64,000 nt of DNA from Selaginella moellendorffii (taxonomy: Eukaryota > Streptophyta > Lycopodiopsida > Selaginellales > Selaginellaceae): contig NW_003314300.1 of assembly GCF_000143415.4 (NCBI RefSeq), forward strand, positions 777,740 through 841,739, read 5' to 3'. This document shows positions 25,856 through 37,379 of the stretch, piece by piece. Position numbers and translations under genes: made by a program. How positions within the stretch are numbered: the first letter of the stretch is position 1; every line of letters starts with the position of its first letter. Below the pieces are notes generated by a model. The model searched no databases. It had not been told where the DNA came from and worked only from the letters and a program-made list of their open reading frames with translations.

Positions 25856-26880
25856 AATCTAGAATTACTTTACTATACTATAGTATTGTCACTATTAAAA
25901 GAAAAATATAATGAGATGATATTAGTTGTAGGTAACATACCTTATTCTAGAAGGTGCTATCATATCACATATAATTGTTTACAAAATGTTCAAGGAGGAG
26001 ATGGCAACACACAAGCGCTACAAAGTGATGGTGACAGGTGAGAATGATAATTTGCAATTATGATATCTGACATTGACACTGGCATTTGACAATTTTACTG
26101 ACATTTGACACTTTCACTGACATCTAACATATAATAAGCTTTCTATTTTATGTAAGGATGCAATTAACTTTCTTCTGCCTCATTATCAACATAATGATTT
26201 CTTTTATACTTCCTCCTATATTGGTATTGTGGGGAAGATTCACCTTGCATATGTTGAGCCATGGCTTCTGCATAGTCAGGGGATTTCCAAAGCCTCAAAT
26301 TCTAGAAACTCCAGGTGACTGTAATCTATAAATTAGAATTAAACATATATTGAAATTTTAATAAACATAATTTACCTCCTTGAGGTTCGAGGCAACTCAT
26401 GAAATCCTCTAAGCCGGTGTTTGAAGAAATGATGTTCTTCAATAGAAAACACCGACCTACCAGAGTCATATGCTGCCTCCACTATAAAACCACTACCTGC
26501 TGTGCAATCAATCACAACACCATCTGATGGGCAATAGAGCTCAAGCAAGACTTGCATTGCCAATGGAGTTCGAAATTGGTACCTTGGAAACGTGTTGCAA
26601 ATCTGCTCATCCACAAGGTTGGGTATGATGTTAGTGGAACTGTCGTACCCAGGCAAAACACGTGCTGCACGTTCGCTATCACGAAACCCATCATGTGTAT
26701 TTTTGTAGAAGGCATGATAGGTCCACATCATAACCTGGAATATAAAAATGTTTAGAAATTAGATAAAAATATAAAATACATGCTCACCTTTTTAGGCTTC
26801 CCTTGGACACCCCTCGTATCAACGCCAATAGGATCCATGATGCACCCGGAAGAGAATGACTTGAAATGAACTTTTGCTGC

Positions 26881-26988
26881 GCACGTCATAAGCTCATACA
26901 TCCAGTTGGGGTCGTTCGGTAGGATGTCTGTTGCGCACATCATAAGCTCATACATCCAGTTGGGGTCATTCGGTAGGATGAAGACGAC
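26881..26988 (-). repeat. 54-bp tandem duplication within the methyltransferase-like gene
   Basis: Units 26881-26934 and 26935-26988 are nearly identical. The length is 18 codons, so the repeat keeps frame and doubles the peptide ILPNDPNWMYELM. It falls just after the catalytic motif region, in a place where methylases normally have one such helix. Confidence 0.85.
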
Positions 26989-29445
26989 ATGGCCAGCTTC
27001 AAGCATAAGTGCTTCGGACAATAGGAATGCATCGCATATGTGGTTAGGTGTGAGAAAGTTCCAATCCTCAACTTTCCCATCGATATCTGAAAGACCATCT
27101 GGAAAGTCGAAGAGAATGAAGTCCGCAACTGGGAGCAAGGGCCTTTGTATCTTTCGGCACCAACGGTTGAATTGGCGCCATACATCCATGTTGATGTCGT
27201 CTTCCGTGAAAGATGTCAACAATCTACTGTAAGAGCCAATGAAGATACCCACGATGCCTCGTTGTGTTATTGGGGACACATGATGGACCTATAAAAGAGC
27301 TAAGTGAATGAAAAAAATAATAAATAGTATGCTACTGTCATATGGCGTGTTGTCGATGAGAGTTTCTCCAACTCCTCTTCATGAGCATCTTGTCGAGCTG
27401 GAATGAAATTACTACCAACAGTCATTGTTGCAAAAAACATATATTACCACCTTTAGTTTATAAAATTCATTTTTGCTTACCTTGAGGTCGACGTGATATT
27501 CTGTGAACCACTTGATCATCGTTATTTACTGGTAAAACCTGATCCGGATCTTGGTTGTTTGATGGTTGAACTGGAGCATGATCTTGGCTGTCTGATGGTG
27601 GAACACAAATTTTATCTGGAGCTTCCTCATCCTGGTCTCTATCGTCACTTGCATTGCCATCATTGCTAGCATTGACAACTTCCTCGCGATCTAGTGTAGA
27701 GGTCTCCTTCCCCAAGAGCTCTAACTCCCAAGGGCATTCTATCTTCCGTGCCTTTGGAACTCTTGCAAACATTGTTAGGTACATTCCTCCATCCCTTACA
27801 CCCTTTGCAACAAATCAAGTGCAAACTAGTGCCTCAAATGGCATGCCTCTATATCAAAGATACCTGTAAACAATATATATTAAAAAACAATCTTAGAAAT
27901 CATATTATACTTGTAAGCTACACGTTGCATGAAATAAGGTTGACCATGTTGGCAATCATAAGTTGTTGTGCTTGTTGATGTAGGTGTCGAAAGACATGAA
28001 TGTGCCATCTGGATCGTCACCAATGTGTGGTGCCAAGAATTTCTCACCTTCACTTATAGTTTGTGTGATGTAGACAGCCCTTCTCATCATGTTCTCAAAT
28101 GGTTCTGGCAGTCCTTTCTCTCAGTTCATCATGTAGACATTGAGAAACTTCAGAGTCTCTATCTGTTGCTTATATGGAAGCTTCAATTATGCGATATTGT
28201 AAATCATGTCATCTGGAGTTTTGTTCACTACAAAAGTAACATATGCATAATTGAGAAAAATGAAGTGAGATAAAAAACTTACATTCATGAGAAGAAATTT
28301 TGGCTATAGTCTCTAGCCACTCCTTTGGCCTGCGATTGTCTGCTATGCATACTAGTTTCTTCAACTTTGAGGATTTTGCATGCTGAATTTTGTGCTCAAT
28401 TTGAATGAACTCAGTTGAGAGCTCTTCCGACTCTTTTCTGGATATGCAAGTTCGTAAGCATCTTGTTTGACCTTCACCAAAGGCTAAAAACCAAAACAAT
28501 TAAAAAAGGCTTTTATAAAATAAAAGGGAAAGACATACCTTACACCACACAGCGAGCATAAAGTTGATTGGGTTGTTGAACCAAGTTGTACCGTCATTTT
28601 GAGTGCGTGAGTGTCGAACAAGTGTTGCGAGATCATCACCATAATGTTGGTGGATGTCATCCTCACTCAAGTTTGCCAAAAATCAAAGTTGCTCAATGTC
28701 ATGGACTTGAACAACGAATTGCCCAAGCCTACATTTAAACACAACAAAACAAGTTAAAGTGGAGTTAGAGGTAAACTATAAAACTTACGCATTGATCTTT
28801 TGGCAGGCCAAGATAAGTCTGTTGACATCCAAAAGTCCCCTCGCGTAGTCATGGCCGACTGGAACGTTGATATGGTAGACGGGATCATCGTGAAAATGAT
28901 CGTCAATACACTTCATCCAAGCTCCATATTGGTGGTTACTGTCAATAATGTGGAACATTGTCCCCGCAAGCTGTTGAGTCTCAGGATGTCTGATAAGCAT
29001 GTCATCAAATTCTAAGAACTTCCTCCTCCAAATAGGATCCCAGCTATTCACAATCTCGGGTGTGATGGTAATGATCCCCGTTGTTCCTGGCTTGCAAAAA
29101 GAGACTAGAAACATACCGATATTTATTGCAAAGCCATTTTGTTTGAATAAGCTGTATATATCCGGGTTGACATACTTGGATGCTGTGCGGACAAGGTTCA
29201 TCTGTTGCAAACAGCAAAGTGGGATTTCTTTGATCAAGTCATAAGGGCCTGGCCACTTGAGTGCCTCAAGTGTTTAGTGAATTGCTTTTTCCCTCGTCCG
29301 CATAACAGTCTTTTGGAAGCGCTTGTCCACCATGTTGTCAGGAAGGTCTGCAACTCTTTCAGCTCCATGCTATTCCTCAGGTTCCCTATCCTGAACACCA
29401 CTAGATTGCCCAACTTTAGGGATTTGCGTTGGTGGTGGGCCAATG

Positions 29446-29660
29446 AGGAGTAAAGTTGGAGGTGGCAGTGGTGATGGTGGGGGTGGTGGTGGTGGCGAGG
29501 GCGGCGGGGGCGGAGGCAATAGTGGCAGTGGTGGTGGCAATGGTGGTGGTGGCGGTGGCGATGGCAGTGGTGGAGGTGGTGATGGAGGTGGTGGAGGTGG
29601 CGATGGCGGTGGTGGAGGTGGTGATGGCGGAGGTGATGGTGGTGGAGGCAGTGAATCTCT
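29446..29660. repeat. GGT/GGC-rich trinucleotide tract coding for poly-proline on the minus strand
   Basis: About 215 bp built from GGTGGC, GGTGGA and GATGGC units. On the minus strand, in frame with exon 2 of the methyltransferase-like gene, it codes for a PPPPSPPPP-type linker of about 70 residues. On the plus strand it gives a spurious Gly-rich frame. Confidence 0.8.
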
Positions 29661-29877
29661 AAGTAAATGTGTCTCTGTTGTGCCAATGGACATGTCGATC
29701 GTGATGTCATTGTCAGTGCCGAATTGAACTTCTTGTGTCTTCTTGGCTCCAACAACCTTTTTATGTGTTACAATTTTCCTTTTCTGCAAGAGAAAAATTT
29801 TGTTAGTCAAACTAAATAAAGATAATAAGAAATTCAAACAGTCAAAGAGAAAAAAAATCAAGTGGGCCTAGACTCCA

Positions 29878-30217
29878 CCTCAGGCACTTTGGTTGCCCAG
29901 GGGGCCACTGAAGTGCCTGAGGTGGCCGGCCAGAGCTCGACCTCAAGCACTTTAGGGGCTGGAGGCACCGAGGTTATTTGAATAACCTTGGCCCCCTGGG
30001 CAGCCAAAGTGCCCGAGGTGGTCGGCCCGAGCTCAACCTCAGGCAGTTTGGCCACCCGAGGGGCCAAGGTTATTCAAATAACCTCGGCCCCTCGGCCGGC
30101 AAAACTGCCCGAGATGGCCGGCCTGCGCTAGACCTCGGGCAGTTTTGCTCGCCGAGGGGCTGAGGTTATTCAAATAACCTCGGCCCCTCGGCCCGCAAAA
30201 CTGCCCGAGGTGGCCGG
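29878..30217. repeat. Three related palindromes in intron 1 of the methyltransferase-like gene
   Basis: Three GC-rich inverted repeats of about 85 to 145 bp follow one another. Each is centred on GGTTATT(C/T)(A/G)AATAACC and flanked by arms such as CTCGGGCAGTTTTGC and GCAAAACTGCCCGAG. The third (30128-30217) is nearly perfect. They are separated by GGCCGGCC-like spacers. They look like foldback or MITE-type inserts, or a regulatory hairpin array. The surrounding gene is AT-richer. Confidence 0.85.
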
Positions 30218-30327
30218 CCCTAAAGAAGCAAGAGGATAAAAATGGAAGTGGAAGCAATCAAATTAAAACTCACCCTTGGTGGCATCTTTCCTTCCTGATT
30301 TCTTGATCGTGCTGGATTTCTTGTGCG

Positions 30328-30610
30328 CTCAATCTCTCCCGCTTGCGTGCTCAATCTCTCCTGCTCGGGCACTCAATCTCTCCCGCTCGGGCGCTCAATC
30401 TCTCCCGCTCAGGCGCTCAATCTCTCCTGCTCGCGCGCTCAATTTCTCCCGCTTGAGCGCTCAATCTCTCCAGCTCGCACGCTCAATCTCTCCATCTCTT
30501 GCGTGCTCAATCGCTTGATCTCTTTCGTGCTCAATCCCTCGATCTCCTTCGTGCTCAATCCCTCGATCTCCTTCATGCTCAATCTCTCGATCTCTCGCGC
30601 GCTCCACTCA
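30328..30610. repeat. 22-bp minisatellite upstream of the methyltransferase-like gene
   Basis: About twelve units of a 22-bp repeat with consensus GCTCAATCTCTCCCGCTCGSGC, degenerating to GCTCAATCCCTCGATCTCCTTC at the right end. It begins about 45 bp upstream of the proposed start codon at 30285, in the place of a promoter or leader. Confidence 0.85.
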
Positions 30611-30642
30611 AAGTGTGAACAGTAACCTAATCTTGGCAGCTA

Positions 30643-30682
30643 CCCTAACCCTAATCTTGACAGCTGCCCTAACCCTAACTAA
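30643..30682. repeat. Telomere-like CCCTAA motifs
   Basis: Two short runs, ACCCTAACCCTAAT and GCCCTAACCCTAAC, lie 20 bp apart. They resemble plant telomeric repeat or telo-box promoter motifs. They sit between the divergent methyltransferase-like and MULE genes. Confidence 0.55.
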
Positions 30683-31493
30683 TCTCTCATCCTGGCCATT
30701 CATTCCAAATAACCTAAATCTCAACCATCACAATATCTTTGATCTTATTTTATCTTATCATTATTATTATATGTAAATTATGCTTCTTTATTTTGTATAT
30801 TTTAATGATGATATAACTAGCACCTATCAACATTTCTGTTATTAGAGATATGATATTATATTTTATAAATTATCTAGAAAGGATGCATTCTCATCAATAT
30901 TTTGTACATATTTTGGAATCGTTACAATAACTTTAAAGAGTATAAATAAGGCATGTTAAATTATGTTGCACTATATCCATCTATAAATGGATGAATCCTC
31001 ATCCAGAAATTTATTTTGTGTTGTATTAGATCCTAAACAATAGGCACGTGCTTTAAATGTCATTGAGCAATGTTCACAATTATGGATAAAACTTGAGTTG
31101 TACTACGAATCAAATCTGTCAGTGAAGAATAAGATTTGACAAGATTTATTATCATCTACCACTTAAAATTTGACAACTTGACATATCACACGTACTGACA
31201 GTCAAATTGGATCTCTTTTTTTGACATGCTATAGCAGAATGTCATTACTGATATCATTATTAACTATCAAACTTCACGTGCTGAAAATCCTTCCTTGGAT
31301 CTATGTGTATACATGCATCAAACATCATAATAGATGACAGTAATATTAATACTGTCACACTTGAACATGATAAATTTGCTATAGAATTTAAATTCATTTT
31401 GTACGTTGTCTTCTTATTACTCTATTTAAATTTCAATTATGTTTCACTATGGATTTTTACAAGTAGCATAAAGAGAGAGAACTCCAAAACCTA
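30683..31493. other. AT-rich intergenic spacer
   Basis: This spacer lies between two divergent transposon-type genes. No gene or RNA gene is visible. Several short TTGACA and CTGACA strings occur at 31130-31270, similar to those at 26060-26130 and in part inverted, but I could not define terminal inverted repeats. Confidence 0.4.
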
Positions 31494-34400
31494 TTGAGAA
31501 GGATGGAAAGGTTTCTTCTTCATTTTCAAGATCACCCACCTCTTTCATTCTTTCAGAGTATTGTTTCTAAAATTTTTTTATGTCAGCATTTTGATCTTTG
31601 TCTTGGCTCTATTTCTTTAAAGGTTGTGATTCGCAATGACATTGGTTTAGTTGCATACTCGGAGTTTCTTCTTTCTGGTGTGGGCGAGGGTGGACAACAA
31701 TGGGATTTATAGAATTCCAAGTCGAAGGAGATTCGAGTGTTTGGATCTCCAGTCAAAGTGCCAAAATGCACTCTAGCCAATGTGAATGTGAAGCAAGAGT
31801 CAGTCGTTATCCTCTTGTCCTCTTCTAGTTCAAGTGGAGAAGTCATGCTAGTGTCGGTGCCAAATTCACCAACTCTAGCTCCAGCTCTAGCTCTAGCTCC
31901 AACTTCAACAATATTAAGCCATTAGCAATGCTTTCCAGTTTTCATGCCTCTCAATCAACGTGCACTTGTTTTTGTATAGGCTTGTTAGTGAGCTTCTATC
32001 CTCCTACAACGGCAACATTTTCTTCGAGCTACCACCTCTTGTCAGCAACACAGGTTCCAAATGGAAGGGGATGGAAACCAAGCAGGATGTCCACAATTGG
32101 TGCAAGATCAACACCACACACTTCCAACATTTTGAAGGCACAGTGTCTATAGTTCATTATGGCGTAGATTGTGTGGATGAAGCATGCAATCGAGACTGCT
32201 GTAAAAACTCTATATTTTTCGAAGGGTCTGCAGTCAATCCCCCAGCCTGTGACACCATTGCTGTTGGATTCAAGTGTCAATTCTGCAAAAATGCTCCTCT
32301 ATGTCATGCTATCTACGAGGCCAAGATGTATTACTTCTTCCACGGGATGGAATGGCTGGAAGAGCTGTAGTGCATGTTGGCACACACATACATCCAATGC
32401 AGGAAGGGATACAAAGGAGTTCTTTCAACCATTTCAAAAATGTTGTGCAGCAAGAGACTATGAAAAACTCATCTGCAACTCCGAAGCATATTCAGAAGAC
32501 CGTCCTCAAGGATTTTATCATAAACACCTTACTCAATCCAGGTTGCTAAAAGACTCAACTAAACGAGGCTAGCTTATGGGACTTACTACGAGGAGTACAA
32601 CCTGCTACTAGCCTAAGGAGGTACATTTGTTATATTTCATATGTTATAATAATAATTTTTTCTTACATTATATTGTTTAGGATAAAATCTTGGATGTGTG
32701 AATCTCAAGAGGGGAAGTTGCAATAAAAAATTGACTCCATCCTTGAATTGAAATAGACCTGTCCATACAAGTTCATCCACGGAAGTTTGTTTCCAAACCA
32801 AGTTGTGAATGAGCAAGAGCGCCCCTTCGTCTTCAAAATGTCTACCATGGGCCCTGCCTTTAGTGTAGATCTTGTCTCCTGAATGGACATGTTTGGGTCT
32901 AGTGACCTTGCAAATGTATGGGTACATTTTGACCATATGGAGCGTGTATCGGGTTGGACAACCATGGGAGCTCATGTATATGATCCAAGGTAATTTTTAT
33001 TCTTATTATATTGAAATTGTTGTAATATTTGTGTTTTCATAGGCTACATTGTAACTTAACAATTGCGACAACAGAGTTTAAAGTACAAAACCAAATAGCA
33101 CAGGAAATATTTTGGAAGTCCCTCTCCGATATTGTCCTAAAGCGGACTGGTAAGCCTGCAAACTTTCGTGGTTTCATGGCAAATGGGGCTGGTGCAAACT
33201 GGAATGGTGTCCGAGCAGTTTTTGGGAATGGTTAGCCATTAGAAGGTCGTGAGAGGACTTGTGAGTTCCATTGGACTCAAAGCCTAAACTAGCACTGCCA
33301 CCTTATCAAGCCAGAGTTTCAACCAATATTTAAGGAGTTGTGCAAACAATGGTAGGTTACACCTTCTGAAGAAGAGCATGAGGCAAAAGCAAATGAGATC
33401 TGAATGTGGTGGCGTGAAGATGGCCATACAGACGTAAGTTGCCTACCACAACTTGAGTCATGGTTAGGGTGGTGGGAAGTTAGGATGTTCCAGTGGGGAC
33501 ATCACTCTTTTCAAGTTGGTTTCTATTTTTTCTTCTCTTTTTATTACTTTTTAATATTGCATTTTCCATTAGGATCAACCACTTGAGGACCTCACATACA
33601 CCCCAACTGTGAATCTCTCTGAAAGTAAGCACTGGAGTTGGTGTTCCTCTGAGGCAGGGAAAGGGAAGATGAGTCTATACGAAGCTTGTCTATCAGATTT
33701 GATACGTGCTATAGAGCAATCTTCAAAAGCATTGGCATTCAAGGAAGGAAGATACATGGGAACAGGGCCTTCTATTAAGATGTTACATGATAGGATGAAG
33801 AGAAAATTAACTCCACCCGCCCGAACAGTGGCAACTGCAGTTGAGGAAGTGGTCCGTGGCACATCTATGGAGTACACTCCCCGAGCTTCTATTGGTGATA
33901 TGAAGACTGTCCACTCAAAGCGTCATTTTTCCTTTGCTGGGGAAGATGTTGGTATGGACCTTGGAGCGAAAAGCTCTCACAGGCTTGATGTTGAGTACCA
34001 TTTTGCTCCAAGACACCACTCTCAGACTGAGCCACCTCAAGTGGCTGATGAAGAGAGTGCATCGCAACAGGTTGAAATTGCTTACCGTAGTGTGGAGCCG
34101 AAGCAATGGGCAATTCGACACATGCTAGCAAAATTGAATGTAAGGTGTGTGGGGATGCTTCCGAGGGGCAAGTGTTGGGCCTAGATTCGTGGTGACAAAT
34201 CTGCTTCTGTTCTAGCCCCATGTTTCTATGGGGAACGAAAGCAAGCAGAATTTTCGAGATAGTGCTGGCTATATTGTTGCAACACTGATGCCAACCATAT
34301 GATGCGGCTTGAAAACACTATAGTGACTAAACCTGATGCAATACCTAAAAAATGGCCGGTTGCTAATGGGGTCGTGCTCACCTCGGAGGAGATTGAAAAC

Positions 34401-34771
34401 CTTGAGAAATCTGGTTTCAATCTTGAGAGGAGAGTTGGAGATATAAGTGACAGAACCAGGACTATTCCTACAGAGATGTATAGGAGGCCAGCACGAAAAG
34501 GTAAGGCAGTTAAATTTATTGGTACCGTCTCCAAGCAGAAGCAAGGTAAAATAAACTTGGCTCAAACACTTGAGTGTGAGATTCTCTCCACGAAGTACAT
34601 CACTGCGCTTGCAAAGGAGTACATAGTCAAAACAGAAGGTGGAGAGTACACAATTGCCATTTACAACATTCCTTTTTGCACATGTCCAAACTTTACGAAA
34701 CGCGAGGAACATGGGAAGGCATATGCTCCTTGCAAGCATATGTACTACATCTTCATCAACATCTTGCACTA
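31494..34771 (+). pseudogene. MULE (Mutator-like) transposase with SWIM zinc finger, decayed
   Basis: Several plus-strand pieces form a Mutator-like transposase. The N-terminal region at 31960-32560 has cysteine and histidine pairs (FKCQFCKNAPLCHA, then VHVGTHIHPMQEGIQR after a frameshift). The DDE core region at 32690-33400 reads GPAFSVDLVS, VWVHFDHMERVSGWTTMGAH, then NFRGFMANGAGANWNGVRAV and RERTCEFHWTQSLN. After a linker, the C-terminal frame at 34299-34771 ends in YTIAIYNIPFCTCPNF ... CKHMYYIF, a SWIM zinc finger (CxC ... CxH) as in MuDR transposases. Multiple stops (for example after VFGNG and after KQW) and frameshifts show that it is inactive. A transposase of this class cuts and joins DNA at element ends in the nucleus. 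No terminal inverted repeats were found by eye. Confidence 0.75.
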
Positions 34772-35889
34772 GGATCCTAAAGTGGATATTCATATACACC
34801 AAGCAAGCCTTACTATTGCTGAGTTGCAGAAAACTTTTGGAGCTAACTAGATTTCTCCAACACTATCGATGTTTATTCTCTATCAATAAAACTTATTATA
34901 CTTTATATAATTAATAAAAATGTGCTTTTTCATTTCACTTTTCATTTTATATGCTTCCAAGTGTTCTTTTCGCAATACTACCTATAGTACTCGTGTGTCT
35001 CCATTTCTGTCTTTACCATCTCAAAAAAGATTTCATGGTAGTCTTTCGGGTGCGTGATGTTGCAGTGTGTCGCGAGAGCATATATACTATCATATTAATT
35101 ATTGCTATTATTTCCACCAGACGCTAGAAAACATATGGGGCATTTCTTGAAAGTGGCAGAATTGCACTCAGTCAGTAAAAGGGCATTCTTTTTCACCCAA
35201 TTTGTTGCACCCTTTGTCATTGCATTTATCTCCAACTCATGATCACTATCCTCACTATCCTCTCTTTCATTCTCTTGTGTGGTTTGGTTATGCTATGCAA
35301 TGGGATAGTTATTGCATCTTCTAGCCCTTGAACCCTGGGAAGAAAGATTGTGAGAATTAAAATTACCAACACTAGAACCTATAGACATTTGTGTGTATTT
35401 CCCTTTTTTCAAATGAGAGTGTGAATGAAGATTTCTAAATTCTAGACAGTATGCTATGACAAACCCCTCAAAAATGCATTCTAGAAAGAATCAAGTCCTT
35501 CTTTCATATGCAATAAGCTTACATCAATGGTTATTTTTTTCCCTTTCATAGAATCTTATTTCAAATTTAATAATTTTTTAAGTCTGACAAGCCTGACATT
35601 TACTAGCCAAAAAGCACAGAGTCAAATTTAAAGAAGTTACAAGAATACTTTTTTTGAAAACATTTTATTTTATGTTCTAACAAATGTCCCTATCATTGTA
35701 TGTAGTAAATATTTAAAATATTAGAACAAGAAGTGTCCTTTAGAACATTTTTATCTATATAATATATAGAGAACTATGAAATTATTAGGTTCGCCATAAC
35801 CTTAAAATTTCAAAGTTTATAATGTTTGTACTAAATTACAATTGAAAATTGAGCTCAACTCGTGAGCTCAACTCTTCAACTCATGAGCT
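34772..35889. other. AT-rich intergenic region
   Basis: No gene or RNA gene is visible. A minus-strand reading at 35040-35340 gives only short broken frames. A tandem GAGCTCAA(C/G)TC...TGAGCTCAA pair lies at 35850-35893, just before the G2 gag remnant. Confidence 0.35.
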
Positions 35890-35914
35890 CAAGTATGGTC
35901 CGCACCCCTAGGGA

Positions 35915-37104
35915 ACTCTAGATGCAGAGGCTTTAGTGGCTATTCCGATGGTTTTGCATGATGTGGGTCTTCGATGGTGGAATTGGCTTGAGGAGTCTCG
36001 TGTTGTGGATAAGAAACCACTAGTGTCTACCATGGATGAGTTTGAGGCTATTTTCTATTTACGTTTTGCCCCTCATTACGACGTGGAGAATGCTCGTACA
36101 GAACTTCGACATTTCCAGCAAGGGAAATGACACTCGAGGACTATATTGAGAAGCTTACTCGCTTGATTAGTCATGTTCCAACGAAGGATCTAGATCAGAA
36201 CAAGTCCTACTTCATTGATGGCTTACATAGTGAGAGCATGCGGCAACACTTGCGTCATTCTCAGCCTATAAAGAGTTTGGAAGAGCTCTTTGATGCGGCT
36301 CGTCGACTTGACAATGACAAGCACAAGTCTCGCAAGCGTTCGCGGAGTCCTTCTGTCAAGAATCGTCGTGATGATCGCCGTGGACACAAGGATGGGAACA
36401 AGTATCACAAGTTGAAGTCGGTGGTGACTACTTCAGATGCAAAGGGGTCCAAGAAGCAGAAGTTCTTTGTGAAGAATTATAGACAGGGTTGTCATCATTG
36501 CGGCGAACTCGGACACTACAAGGCTGATTGTCTGCAGTTGAAGAATAAGCAGCAAGATAAGAAGAATGGCCAATCTTCTTCTCACGGTAAGTCAGATACT
36601 AAAAAGTTGCAAACTTTGCAGCGTGAGGATGACGAAAACAACTATTTTGGTTGGAGGAAGAGACTTTCGATCGTTGCTCATCAGCTCAATTGTGTGTGGA
36701 ACAAAATGGAGCTCGAGGATACACGTGAATCAGCTTTAATGCTGAAGGGCGTATTCCGTGGCAATCCAGTGCGGATTTTACTAGATAGTGGGAGTGATGA
36801 CAACTTTGTTTCGGCAAAGTTTGTTGCGGAGCATGGCCTGGTCACATGCGGAGTTCTTCCATACACAGTGAAAGGTGCAGTTACCTCTACTCAACATTTC
36901 GATGCTTGTGTCGAGGGGTTGGAAGTGTTAGTTGGCAAAACCACACTTGTGGAGACTTTTTATCTTGCAGATATCCATCTTGTGGATCTCATTTTTGGGA
37001 TGCCATGGTTGGTGAAGGTGGATCCGGAGATAAAGTGGAGTATTAAGCGTATCTCGCTAAAGTATGGTGGCGTTAAAGATGTGTGGTTTGGCGAGGGAGT
37101 TTAG
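35915..37104 (+). pseudogene. gag and protease of G2, one frameshift
   Basis: The first frame carries a gag core (LRWWNWLEESR, then FYLRFAPHYDVENARTELRHF). A 1-nt slip at the AAATGA near 36127 moves into the frame 36127-37104. This has the rest of gag (LEDYIEKLTRLISHVP), a basic Arg/Lys/Ser region, a CCHC zinc knuckle (CHHCGELGHYKADC near 36500) and an aspartic protease with the active-site LLDSGSDDNFVS near 36780 and LIFGMPWLVKVDPEI near 36990. Confidence 0.8.
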
Positions 37105-37379
37105 CCACCAGTTGGTATGCTCTCTGCTACATCTTTGAAGCGGGCTTATTGTAATGGAAAAGCACTTTCGAGTTACTTGCTATTTATTTATGACTTGGGG
37201 ACCAAGGCACGTGTGGGGGAGAAGCAGCAGTACGGGATGTACTTGATGAGTTTTTTGATGTTTTTCCATCTGAACTTCCTCATGGATTGCCTCCGTTACG
37301 AGGTGTGGAGCATGGGATTACATTGGAGTTGGGGATGCGGCCAATTTACCGGCATCCATTTTGGTTAATTTATGCGGAG

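Larger units (their letters stand above)
26164..30285 (-). pseudogene. ParB-like plus beta-class N6/N4 DNA methyltransferase-like gene, decayed
   Basis: A multi-exon gene read on the minus strand: exon 1 at 30285-30274 (MPPR), exon 2 at 29783-28789, then pieces at 28728-28539, 28483-28280, about 28230-27970, 27866-27470, about 27410-27310, 27290-26790, 26735-26380 and about 26310-26164. It begins with a basic stretch (PPRKRKIVTHKK), then a long proline-rich linker. Next is FHIIDSNHQYGAWMKCI, which resembles a ParB-like DGNHR...A motif. The last third has LFDFPDG in the place of the catalytic DPPY, then LEAGHVVFIL, then FRTPLAMQVLLELYCPSDG and VVIDCTAGSGFIVEAA, the SAM-binding motif. Catalytic motif before SAM motif is the beta-class order of bacterial N6/N4 methylases. 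At least five in-frame stops show that this copy is dead. Function in DNA modification is inferred only from domain resemblance. Confidence 0.6.

Noticed and set aside
29443-29727. Gly-rich plus-strand frame
   Set aside because: It is antisense to the proline-rich linker of the methyltransferase-like gene and made of trinucleotide repeats.
29878-30610. CRISPR-like array
   Set aside because: Repeats are palindromes or direct minisatellite units without unique spacers, and the DNA is plant nuclear.
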